Source of the DNA: DASWIG01 sp965371445
Lineage (GTDB): Bacteria; Acidobacteriota; Thermoanaerobaculia; Multivoradales; J023
Reading direction: 5' to 3'
DNA: 21,098 nucleotides
NCBI GenBank assembly: GCA_965371445.1
Contig: CBDUYN010000176.1
Span: 1 to 21,098 of the forward strand
In this document: piece by piece, positions 6,662 to 13,901 of the stretch
Layout of the letters: the number at the start of each line of letters is the position of its first letter
Numbering within the stretch: the stretch's first letter is position 1
Program-made: the position numbers and the translations under genes
Notes under the pieces: generated by a model
Seen by the model: the letters and a program-made list of their open reading frames with translations, nothing else
The model's database searches: none
Told to the model about the DNA's origin: nothing

Positions 6662-7363
6662 ATGCAGAAGAAACGGTCCGAGCTCCGCGAGTACTTCGAG
6701 GCGCTGCTCATCGCGGCTCTCTTCCTGGGATTCACCAACACTTTCGTCATCAAGACGTTTTTCATCCCCTCGGGCTCGATGGAAGACACCCTCCTGATCG
6801 GCGACCACCTCTTCGTCAACCGTTATCTCTATGGTCCGGCGGGCTTGGGGCTGGAATCGAAGCTCCTGCCCTCCAGGGAGATTCGGCGTGGTGACGTGGT
6901 GATCTTCCGCTCGCCGGAGGAGCCGACCAACGACCTCGTCAAGCGTTGCATCGGCGTCGGTGGCGACGAGATCAAGATGGTCGACAAGGTCCTCTACGTC
7001 AACGGCCAGGAGGTCGAGGACCGCGGCTACGCCAGCCGCCGCGACAACCGGATTTTTCCCAACCGGCGTTACCTCAGCCGCCAGGCCCGCCAGCGCGACA
7101 ACTTCGGGCCCATCCAGGTGCCGGAGGACCATTACTTCTTTCTCGGCGACAACCGCGACTACTCCTTCGACTCGCGCTTCTGGGGCAGCGTCCCCCGCCA
7201 CTACATCAAGGGCCGGGCGTTTATCGTCTACTGGTCCTTTGGCGGCGACACGCCCGACGGAGTGTGGAAGGGGTGGGGCGAGAAAGTCGTCCAGATCGGC
7301 AAGACCATCGCCGGCTTCGTGACCTCGACCCGCTGGCGGCGCACGTTCCACCTCATCGGCTGA
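6662..7363 (+). CDS. lepB: Type I signal peptidase (first of a pair)
   Basis: A 233-residue S26-family peptidase that removes signal peptides from exported proteins at the outer face of the inner membrane. It has one N-terminal membrane segment (about 12-30). The catalytic serine is in 'IPSGSMEDTL' (Ser39) and the general-base lysine in 'DLVKRCIGVGGDE' (Lys94). The conserved box 'GDNRDYSFDSRFWGSVP' is complete, followed by 'GRAFIVYWS'. All catalytic elements are present, so it should be active. The ribosome binding site is weak (GAAAGAA and GGTAG upstream). It is followed after 7 nt by a second, divergent signal peptidase. Confidence 0.96.
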   Translation: MQKKRSELREYFEALLIAALFLGFTNTFVIKTFFIPSGSMEDTLLIGDHLFVNRYLYGPAGLGLESKLLPSREIRRGDVVIFRSPEEPTNDLVKRCIGVGGDEIKMVDKVLYVNGQEVEDRGYASRRDNRIFPNRRYLSRQARQRDNFGPIQVPEDHYFFLGDNRDYSFDSRFWGSVPRHYIKGRAFIVYWSFGGDTPDGVWKGWGEKVVQIGKTIAGFVTSTRWRRTFHLIG

Positions 7364-7370
7364 GGCCGGC

Positions 7371-8036
7371 GTGAGGCGGCGACGCCGACAGACCGAGACG
7401 CTGCTCCGGCCGGCCTGGCGGGATTATCTTGAAGCTCTGCTGATCGCCTTGCTCTGCGCGTCTTTTGTGCGCACCTTCCTGATCCAGGCGATGAAGGTCC
7501 CCAGCTCCTCGATGAGCCCAGGTCTGGTGGCGGGCGACCACATCCTCGTCAACAAATTCCTTTACGCCCATCTGCGCGGCGGCGAGATCACAGCACCCCG
7601 GTGGCTTCCGATGCGCGACCCGCGCCGCGGCGAGGTCCTCGTCTTCGGCCACCCGGACGAGCCGCGGCGCCGCTTCGTCAAGCGCCTGATCGGCCGGCCA
7701 GGCGATACGGTCGAGGTCGACGCCGGCCGGGTCCGAATCGACGGCAACCCTCTCGCCGAGCCCTACCTCGGTCCGGACGCCGGCGAGGGCGCCTCCTTTG
7801 AGGCGCAGGAGGTGCCCGCGGGAAGCTTTTTCGTCCTCGGCGACCATCGCCGGAGCTCCAGTGATTCCCGCTCCTGGGGGTGGCTGCCGGCGGATCTGGT
7901 CCACGGCCGGGCGTTTCTCGTCTACTACTCCTCGGCCGAGCCCTCCCATCAGGACGACGAGTGGAGTATGATCGAGCAGCCCCTGGGATGGATCGCGGGG
8001 TCACGGCTCAGGCGATGCTTGACGTGGGTTCGATAA
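7371..8036 (+). CDS. lepB: Type I signal peptidase (second of a pair)
   Basis: A 221-residue S26-family signal peptidase starting at GTG, 7 nt after the first copy. It has a basic N-terminus, a membrane segment (about 20-38), the catalytic serine in 'VPSSSMSPGL' (Ser47) and the lysine in 'RRFVKRLIGRPGD' (Lys104). The family box reads 'GDHRRSSSDSRSWGWLP', with His in place of the usual Asn of GDN. Identity with the first copy is limited to the motifs, so this is an old duplication or a specialised paralogue rather than a recent copy. It probably cleaves a different subset of precursors, but the sequence does not say which. Confidence 0.93.
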   Translation: MRRRRRQTETLLRPAWRDYLEALLIALLCASFVRTFLIQAMKVPSSSMSPGLVAGDHILVNKFLYAHLRGGEITAPRWLPMRDPRRGEVLVFGHPDEPRRRFVKRLIGRPGDTVEVDAGRVRIDGNPLAEPYLGPDAGEGASFEAQEVPAGSFFVLGDHRRSSSDSRSWGWLPADLVHGRAFLVYYSSAEPSHQDDEWSMIEQPLGWIAGSRLRRCLTWVR

Positions 8037-8065
8037 TGGGAACGGCTTTGAGGAAAGGAGACACG

Positions 8066-8434
8066 ATGAGCTCGCGGAAATGGCAGAGAGGCGAAGGCAA
8101 GGCCGGGTGCATCTTCTGGATCTTGATCTTCCTCATCGGCGGCCTCGTCGCCTGGCAGATGATCCCGCCGAAGATCGCCGACATGCAGCTTTGGGACCAT
8201 ATCGAAGAGATCGCCAAGCTCGAGCCGCGAAAAAGTGGAGAATGGTTCAGGGAGTCGATCTACCGACGAGCCTCGCAGCTGAAGATCCCGCTCAAGAAAA
8301 AGGGTATCAAGGTCGACAAGACCCTGCGCCGAGTTCAGGTCGACCTGGAGTACGTCGTGGTGCTCGACTTCATCGTGACCACCTACGAGTGGAAGTTCGG
8401 AAAAAGTATCGAACGCGACATCTTCCTCATGTGA
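8066..8434 (+). CDS. Small single-pass membrane protein, DUF4845-like
   Basis: A 122-residue protein with a polar N-terminus, one membrane segment (about 14-32, 'GCIFWILIFLIGGLVAWQM') and a predicted extracytoplasmic domain. That domain has helices ('WDHIEEIAKLEP', 'FRESIYRRASQLKIPL') then strands ('VQVDLEYVVVLDFIVTTYEWKFG'). The size, layout and place directly after lepB resemble the DUF4845 proteins that lie between lepB and rnc in many proteobacteria. This match is by pattern only. The start is firm: AAAGGAG lies 5 nt before the ATG. It ends 7 nt before the next gene, so all are probably one operon. Function is unknown. Confidence 0.75.
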   Translation: MSSRKWQRGEGKAGCIFWILIFLIGGLVAWQMIPPKIADMQLWDHIEEIAKLEPRKSGEWFRESIYRRASQLKIPLKKKGIKVDKTLRRVQVDLEYVVVLDFIVTTYEWKFGKSIERDIFLM

Positions 8435-8441
8435 GCCCCAG

Positions 8442-10232
8442 GTGTCCACCGGCGATCCGGATCCCACCGGGCGGTTGCGTTGGAAGCCGCCAGGTACGTC
8501 GATACTCGCCAACGCTTTTCTACCAGGGGCGCTGGCCGGGACCCAACTCGCGGGTCTGCTTTTTTTCCTCAACCCCCACCTCCCCTTCGAAGCCGTTCCG
8601 GTCCTGAAGGGTGTGGCTTTTTATGGCCTCCTGCTGGGCGCGTTGACGCTCGTGGTGCTCGTCCCCTTCACCTGGGGACAGCCCCGGCGCTCAGGCCGGA
8701 TCCTGCCCTGGAGCCTGACGGTGGTCTTGGCCGCGGCTGGCGTCGGAGCTTGGATCCACGCCTCCTACTACGCTTTTTACCTGCCTTCCGGCATCAATCG
8801 CCGCCTGCTCAAGGCGGCGATCTGGTTGAGCCTCGCGGCGGTGGTCTGCTTCTACACGGCTCTCGTCCATGTCGTGCGCCAGCGTCCCTACGGACGGCGG
8901 AGCCGGGTCCTCTACACCCTCCTGGCTTTCGCCTCGATCTACGTCCTGATCGAGCGGCGCGAGGCCTTCAAGCCGAGGTCCGGACCGGTGCCCCGGACCA
9001 CCACCTTCGTCGGCAACCCGCGCCCGCAGCTGTTGCTCGTCGGCGTCGAGGCGGCGACCTTTGATGCTATTTTACCATTCGCAGAACAAGGACGGCTTCC
9101 TTTCCTGAGCCGCATGTTGGACGAGGGCTTCTACGCTCGGCTCACCGCTCTCAAACCGCCATTGCGCCTGCCACTCTGGACGACGCTCGCGACCGGCAAG
9201 TACCCTTACCAGCACGGGATCGTGAGCGAGCGTGTCTTCGGCGCGCGATTCCTCGGCAACCGCGACACCTTGAACCTCCTGCCGGTGGGGATCGGTTTCG
9301 AGTCCTGGGGGATCTGGAGCCCGGCCCGACCGGTCGATCCGGGGGCCCGCCGGGTCCTGGCGTTGTGGGAGGTCCTGGGTCGTCTGGAGATTCCGAGCGC
9401 TCTTGTCGGTTGGCCTCTCCTGGCGCCGGCGGCGGGAGGAGCGCCGCCCGCCGGCGTCGAGGTGGGCCTGTCGGATCGTTTCTTCGCGACCGGTGGTGGC
9501 GAAGGTGCTGCCTGGCCGACGGAGGTCGTGGAGCGGGCACGGCTCTTTCGTACTCCGAGCCCGGCGCTCGACCTGGAGCGCACGGCGCGCTTCGGGCCGA
9601 ACCCGCCGCCGGCCGTGCTCGATGCCCTTGCCGGAGACGTCTGGCGCGAGGAGATCGCCTTCTTCCTCCTCGACCAGCATCCGGAGCTCGGTGCCTTCTT
9701 CCTCGTCCTTCCTGGCCTGAGAGAGGTCTCGCGGCAATACTTCGGAGCCTACTCGGCGGTGCAGTTCGAAGGCGAGCAGGACGGCGTTTCCGAAGAGGGG
9801 GCGAACCTCCTCAGCGCCTATTACATGTACCTCGACGAGCTCTTGGCGGCACTCTGGGAAAGGAGCCGAGAGCCGCGTCTCCTGGTGGTGGTGTCGGTTC
9901 ACGGCGCCGAGGACGACTACGGCTACCGCAAGGCCTGGCGCGTGCTGAGTCGTGGCCCGGCGCTGCGCGGCTATTTCGACCGCGCGCCCGATGGCGTCCT
10001 GATGGCCCTCGGAGAGGGGATCCGCTCCGAGCCGCGGGTGGGGACGGCGGAGCTTGTGAACCTGGTACCGACGCTGCTCTACGGCCTGGGGTTCCCGATC
10101 GCACGGGACCTGGACGGCGCCGTCTTGACCGAGGCTTTTGACACCAGCTTTCTGGCCCGTCAGCCCTTGACGTTCCTGCCGTCCTACGAGACGTTCTCGG
10201 CGCCGGCGGAGATGCAGGAGGAGGAGGAGTAG
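8442..10232 (+). CDS. Membrane-anchored alkaline-phosphatase-superfamily protein, probably catalytically dead
   Basis: A 596-residue protein with four or five N-terminal membrane segments (roughly 27-47, 53-77, 88-108, 118-140, 150-166) and a soluble domain from about 195. The soluble domain follows the type I phosphodiesterase fold: 'LLLVGVEAATFDAI', 'GRLPFLSRMLDEGF', 'LATGKYPYQHGI', 'LLVVVSVHG', 'PDGVLMALGEGI'. However, the residues expected to act are changed. The first metal Asp is Glu203, the nucleophile position before 'LPLWTTLATG' is Arg242, the Asp-x3-His pair is Arg427/Arg431, and 'SDHG' reads SVHG (Val486). A non-enzymatic binding or structural role is therefore likely. The start is GTG, 7 nt after the previous stop. 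Its last residues are a Glu run. Confidence 0.8.
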   Translation: MSTGDPDPTGRLRWKPPGTSILANAFLPGALAGTQLAGLLFFLNPHLPFEAVPVLKGVAFYGLLLGALTLVVLVPFTWGQPRRSGRILPWSLTVVLAAAGVGAWIHASYYAFYLPSGINRRLLKAAIWLSLAAVVCFYTALVHVVRQRPYGRRSRVLYTLLAFASIYVLIERREAFKPRSGPVPRTTTFVGNPRPQLLLVGVEAATFDAILPFAEQGRLPFLSRMLDEGFYARLTALKPPLRLPLWTTLATGKYPYQHGIVSERVFGARFLGNRDTLNLLPVGIGFESWGIWSPARPVDPGARRVLALWEVLGRLEIPSALVGWPLLAPAAGGAPPAGVEVGLSDRFFATGGGEGAAWPTEVVERARLFRTPSPALDLERTARFGPNPPPAVLDALAGDVWREEIAFFLLDQHPELGAFFLVLPGLREVSRQYFGAYSAVQFEGEQDGVSEEGANLLSAYYMYLDELLAALWERSREPRLLVVVSVHGAEDDYGYRKAWRVLSRGPALRGYFDRAPDGVLMALGEGIRSEPRVGTAELVNLVPTLLYGLGFPIARDLDGAVLTEAFDTSFLARQPLTFLPSYETFSAPAEMQEEEE

Positions 10233-10243
10233 GGAGCGGCTCG

Positions 10244-11194
10244 TCAGCCGTCGAGGTGCCCCTTGGAGACGTAGCGCTCGGCGCTGTCGGGGACGATGGT
10301 GACGACACGCTTGCCCGGCCCCAGGCGGCGGGCGATCTGGAGGGAGGCGTGGAGGTTGGCGCCGGAGGAGCCGCCGACGAGCAGGCTCTCGCTGCGCGCC
10401 ACCTCGCGCACGGTCGAAAAAGCGTCGTCGTCGTGGACCATCAAGATCTCGTCGACGAGATCGCGGTCAAAGATCCCCGGGATGAACGAGACTCCGATGC
10501 CCTCGACCTTGTGGGGTCCCGGCTCGCCGCCCTGGAGGATCGAGCCGTTGGGCTCGACGACCACGCAGTGGACGCTGGGGTTCCTCTCCTTCAAGAAGCG
10601 GGAGACGCCCATGAAGGTGCCGCTCGTACCGGCGCCGATCACCGCCGCGTCGACCCGGCCCTCCATCTGCTCCCAGATCTCGCGGGCCGTGCTCCGGTAG
10701 TGGACGTCGGAGTTGTCGGGGTTCCAGAACTGGTTGGGGACGTAGGCTCGATCGCCGATCTCCGCGGCGATCTCCTTGGCGCGGTTGATGGCGCCTCTCA
10801 TGCCGAGCTCGCCGGGGGTGCGCACGACCGTGCCGCCGAGCGCCTCCATGAGCTTCACCTTCTCGACCGAGAAGTTCTCCGGCACGGTCAGGATGACGCG
10901 GTAACCGCGCTGGACGCCGACCAATGCCAGGCCGATGCCGGTGTTGCCGGCGGTGGGCTCGACGATCGTGCCACCGGGCTTCAAGTCGCCACGCTTCTCG
11001 GCCCCTTCGATCAGGCCGACTCCGAGCCGGTCCTTGACGCTGCCGCCGGGGTTCATGAGCTCCAGCTTGGCGAAGATGTCGGCGCGCTCGCCCGGGGCGA
11101 AACGGCACAGCCGGAGGAGGGGCGTCGAGCCGATGAGCTCGGCCACGGAGTCGACGACGGGAGGTGTGGCAAAAGTCTTTGGGGTCGTGGTCAT
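10244..11194 (-). CDS. PLP-dependent cysteine synthase family enzyme (CysK or MccA-like)
   Basis: A 316-residue fold-type II PLP enzyme. 'NPGGSVKDRLG' carries the Schiff-base lysine (Lys54). 'EPTAGNTGIGLAL' (79-91) is the substrate loop, and 'GAGTSGTFMG' binds the PLP phosphate. Features such as 'FAKLELMNPGGSVKDR', 'VPENFSVEKVKLMEALGG', 'GSILQGGEPGPHKVEGIG', 'FIPG' and 'PDSAERYVSK' recall MccA/YrhA, which condenses O-acetylserine with homocysteine to cystathionine, as well as CysK, which makes cysteine from O-acetylserine and sulfide. No mccB-like gene is adjacent, so the substrate is open. It converges on the phosphatase-like gene with an 11-nt gap and lies downstream of the receptor terminator, so it needs its own promoter. 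Confidence 0.9.
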   Translation of the reverse strand: MTTTPKTFATPPVVDSVAELIGSTPLLRLCRFAPGERADIFAKLELMNPGGSVKDRLGVGLIEGAEKRGDLKPGGTIVEPTAGNTGIGLALVGVQRGYRVILTVPENFSVEKVKLMEALGGTVVRTPGELGMRGAINRAKEIAAEIGDRAYVPNQFWNPDNSDVHYRSTAREIWEQMEGRVDAAVIGAGTSGTFMGVSRFLKERNPSVHCVVVEPNGSILQGGEPGPHKVEGIGVSFIPGIFDRDLVDEILMVHDDDAFSTVREVARSESLLVGGSSGANLHASLQIARRLGPGKRVVTIVPDSAERYVSKGHLDG

Positions 11195-11233
11195 AGGCGC
11201 CGATCCTAGCAGCTCGGCGCACCCGAAAAACGA

Positions 11234-11261
11234 AAAGGCCCCTCCCGGAGGAGGGGCCTTT
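11234..11261 (-). terminator. Rho-independent terminator of the TonB-dependent receptor gene
   Basis: A perfect 12-bp stem, AAAGGCCCCTCC with GGAGGGGCCTTT, closes a CGGA tetraloop. Read on the minus strand it is followed by TTTTCGTTTTT. It starts 22 nt after the receptor stop codon and lies before the PLP-enzyme gene on the same strand, separating the two transcripts. Confidence 0.93.
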
Positions 11262-11283
11262 CAGCCGCGACGCGGGCGGTGGC

Positions 11284-13686
11284 CTACCAGCGGAAGCCGA
11301 CGTGGGCGAGGGCCCGGCGGCCGACGAGGTCGCCGCCGAAAGACTCGTAGTGCTCGTCGTCGAAGAGGTTGGAGACGTTGAAGCCGATCTTGATCCGGTC
11401 GCTGAACGCGTAGTCGCCGCTCAGGTTGACGACCTCGTAGGAGAGGACAGGCCCCTTAAAAGAAGTGCCGGCGGACCATTCGAAGTCATCGACCCAGCGG
11501 TACCTCACGGCTCCGCTCCAGCTCGAGCCCCGGTAGGCGAGCCCGAAGCTGTACTTGTTCTCCGGGGCGTTGGCGGTCAGCTCCTCGCCTCCGACTCCCC
11601 CCTCGACGATGTCGAAGTCGAACCAGGAGTAGCTGAATTCGACGGCCAGCTGCGGCGTGGCGTAGACGTTGAGCCCGACGTCGACACCCTGGGTGTCCAC
11701 CGCACCGGCGTTGGTGTAAGAGGCGAGGGCAAAAATCGGTGTGCCGTCGACGTTGTTCGAGAGGAAGAAGAAGGCGCCTCCCAGAGCGCCCGCGAGGGTG
11801 CCGAGGAGGAGATCCGGAGCCGGATGGTTGGCCGGCGGCTGGTAGGGGCCGAAGCTCGGATTGATGAGCCCGAAGGGGTTGCCCGTCAAGTCGGTGATGA
11901 AGTTCTTGAGCTCGCTGTTGTAGTAGTCGATGGTCAGAAAAGCCTTGTTGCCGAGGATCCCGCTGTAGCCGACCTCCCAGGAGGTGACCTCCTCGAGCTC
12001 GAGGTCCTCGTTGCCCAGGGCGCGCACGCCGGTGGGCTGGTCGAAGCCGCAGGAGACGCCGAAGGGAGCGCAGAGGGCGGCCTCGATCCCGCCGAGGTCG
12101 ATGAAGGGAATCGGGGGATTCCCCGGAATGGCGGTCGGTGCGTCGAGGAAGTACTCGGAGTAGTTGGCCTTCTGGAAGGCTTCGTTGTAGGAGAAGCGCA
12201 GCGTGTGATGGGCGCTCAGGCTCCAGACCAGGGCGGCCTTGGGAGAGAACCGGGATTCATGCAGCGAGCTCTCGTCGTAGCGTCCCGCGAGGACCAGCTT
12301 CACGTTGTCGCCGAGCTCGAAGTCGGCCTGGGCGAAAAGCGCCTGCGAGTCCGAGTCGACCGGCCGGAAGACCAGGGTCTGACGGCCGTCGTCGTTGGCG
12401 GTGTCGATCTCGGTCTCCTTGTAGGAGGCGCCGACCACGAGACGGCCCCGGTTGCCGAAGTCGACGTTGCCTTGCACCTCGATGTTGCGGTTCTCGGTGT
12501 CGAGGAAGATCCTGCCGGCGGAGGCCAGGGCCAGCTGGTCGGGGGATTCCCGGGAGTTGGTGTAGGCCAGGACGTTGAAGCGGGGATGGGAGAAGTTGAA
12601 CCGGGTGAAGGTGCGCTCAACGTCGTTGACGTCGACCCGGCCGATCCCGGTGACGACGACATACCCCTCCGCGTCGAAGTAGCCGCTCTCCAGGCTCAGC
12701 AGGCTACCGCCGGCGAGCTCCTTGTCGACGCGCAGCTCGACGCGCTGGCTGTCGAACTCGTTGGTGTTGGGCAACCAGGCGTTCTCCCTCGGGAGCCCCG
12801 GGTACTCGGTCCCCGCGCGCCGGTCCCTGGTGAAGCCCTCGCCCTCGCTGTAGGCGGCGATCAACCTGACGAACCAGTCGCTGCCCAAGCTCGTGGCCCA
12901 GCCGAGCTCACCCCGCAGGGTGGAGAGCTCGCCGCCGGTGAGCGTCAGCCGGCCGCCGACGCTGTCCTTGGGTGCCTTGGTGGTCAGGTTCAACACGCCG
13001 TTGAAGGCGTTGGCGCCGTAGAGGGCCGAGCTCGGTCCGCGAATCAGCTCCATGGAGGCGAGGCCCTCCTGCTCGGCGAGATAGCCCCACTCGGTCGACC
13101 CCAGGAAGGGGACCGCCGGGTCGCGTCCGTCGAGCAGGACCTGGACGCGGCGGGTCAGCGAGCTGTTGAACCCGCGGGTGTTGAGGTTGAAGTCGTTGAC
13201 GCCGCTCTGGGTGACCTCGACACCGGGGGTGAACTCGAGCACCTTCGGCAGCTGTCCGGCGCTCGACTCGCGCTCGATTTGCGCCTCGTCGATCACCGTC
13301 ACCGCGGCGGGGGCCTCGACGATGCGCTCGCGGCGCCGCGAGGCGGAAAAGATCGTGATCGTCTCGGCGAAGCTGACGTCCCAGTCGACGTGCTTGTCGA
13401 CGTGGGTCGTCGCACCGTCCTCGACCGCGACACCGGCCTCGGAGTCGGCGTGCTCGCCGACGTTGAAGGTCAGGTTGTAGGAACCCGGCGCGACGTTGTC
13501 GATCCGGAAGGTACCGTCGCTCGTCGTCAGCGCCACCTGGGCGGTCTCGCTCACCACGACGGTGACGCCGCCGACCCCCTGGTCGTCCCGGTCGTTCGTG
13601 ACCTTGCCATCGATCACTCCGCTGGCCCAGGCTCCCGTGGCGATCAGGGCGAGCGCCAGAGCGGTCCCAAGAATTCGTCCTCGCAT
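11284..13686 (-). CDS. TonB-dependent outer-membrane receptor with N-terminal carboxypeptidase-regulatory-like domain
   Basis: An 800-residue outer-membrane transporter. Residues 1-22 are a signal peptide ending near 'GAWA'. Residues 23-105 form a carboxypeptidase-regulatory-like beta-sandwich ('GKVTNDRDDQGVGGVTVVV', 'GTFRIDNVAPGSYNLTF'). A TonB-box-like 'ETITIFSA' follows (about 108-115), then the plug ('APAAVTVIDEAQIE', 'LPKVLEFTPGVEV', 'NTRGFNSSLTRRVQVLLDG', 'IRGPSSALYGANAFNGVLN'). The remainder is a 22-strand type barrel ending in aromatic FRW. 'NLFDDEHYESFGG' near the end is typical. One putative loop has a cysteine pair (LCAPFGVSC). No SusD-like partner is present, so the substrate is unknown. 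AAAGGAG lies 8 nt before the ATG. It is divergent from the carboxylase gene. Confidence 0.95.
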   Translation of the reverse strand: MRGRILGTALALALIATGAWASGVIDGKVTNDRDDQGVGGVTVVVSETAQVALTTSDGTFRIDNVAPGSYNLTFNVGEHADSEAGVAVEDGATTHVDKHVDWDVSFAETITIFSASRRRERIVEAPAAVTVIDEAQIERESSAGQLPKVLEFTPGVEVTQSGVNDFNLNTRGFNSSLTRRVQVLLDGRDPAVPFLGSTEWGYLAEQEGLASMELIRGPSSALYGANAFNGVLNLTTKAPKDSVGGRLTLTGGELSTLRGELGWATSLGSDWFVRLIAAYSEGEGFTRDRRAGTEYPGLPRENAWLPNTNEFDSQRVELRVDKELAGGSLLSLESGYFDAEGYVVVTGIGRVDVNDVERTFTRFNFSHPRFNVLAYTNSRESPDQLALASAGRIFLDTENRNIEVQGNVDFGNRGRLVVGASYKETEIDTANDDGRQTLVFRPVDSDSQALFAQADFELGDNVKLVLAGRYDESSLHESRFSPKAALVWSLSAHHTLRFSYNEAFQKANYSEYFLDAPTAIPGNPPIPFIDLGGIEAALCAPFGVSCGFDQPTGVRALGNEDLELEEVTSWEVGYSGILGNKAFLTIDYYNSELKNFITDLTGNPFGLINPSFGPYQPPANHPAPDLLLGTLAGALGGAFFFLSNNVDGTPIFALASYTNAGAVDTQGVDVGLNVYATPQLAVEFSYSWFDFDIVEGGVGGEELTANAPENKYSFGLAYRGSSWSGAVRYRWVDDFEWSAGTSFKGPVLSYEVVNLSGDYAFSDRIKIGFNVSNLFDDEHYESFGGDLVGRRALAHVGFRW

Positions 13687-13790
13687 GCTGTGTCTCCTTT
13701 TGTGCTGAAAGTAGGGTCGCCGTGCTCCTCGCTCGGCGTCATCTCTAGAATGCTTGAGCCGTGAAAGGCCTGGGCCAAGACATGTGACAG

Positions 13791-13820
13791 ATTATGGACC
13801 AGGAGAACGGGTTGCCGCAA
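13791..13820 (-). promoter_or_regulatory. Candidate sigma-70-type promoter for the TonB receptor gene
   Basis: Read on the minus strand, TTGCGG (13820-13815) and CATAAT (13796-13791) are separated by 18 nt. CATAAT matches five of six -10 positions, while the -35 is moderate. It would give a leader of about 100 nt. It lies in the 215-nt divergent region 13687-13901, which holds no gene. No clear promoter was found for the carboxylase gene on the other strand. Confidence 0.4.
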
Positions 13821-13901
13821 GCGCGGCGGCCGGTCGTTGAGCCCCCAGAGCGGATGTGATAGGCAACGCGGACGGTCCTACTTACGGAGGAGACGCCTCG
13901 G

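Noticed and set aside
8442..10232. Active type I phosphodiesterase or nucleotide pyrophosphatase
   Set aside because: The fold pattern is right, but the nucleophile and several metal-ligand positions are replaced, so enzymatic activity should not be assumed.
10256..11209. 317-residue plus-strand ORF
   Set aside because: It is antisense to the PLP-dependent enzyme, whose catalytic motifs are clear on the minus strand.
11302..13764. 820-residue plus-strand ORF
   Set aside because: It is the antisense shadow of the TonB-dependent receptor. Its Gly/Val/Glu/Arg/Ala-rich sequence has no domain pattern, while the minus-strand product is unmistakable.
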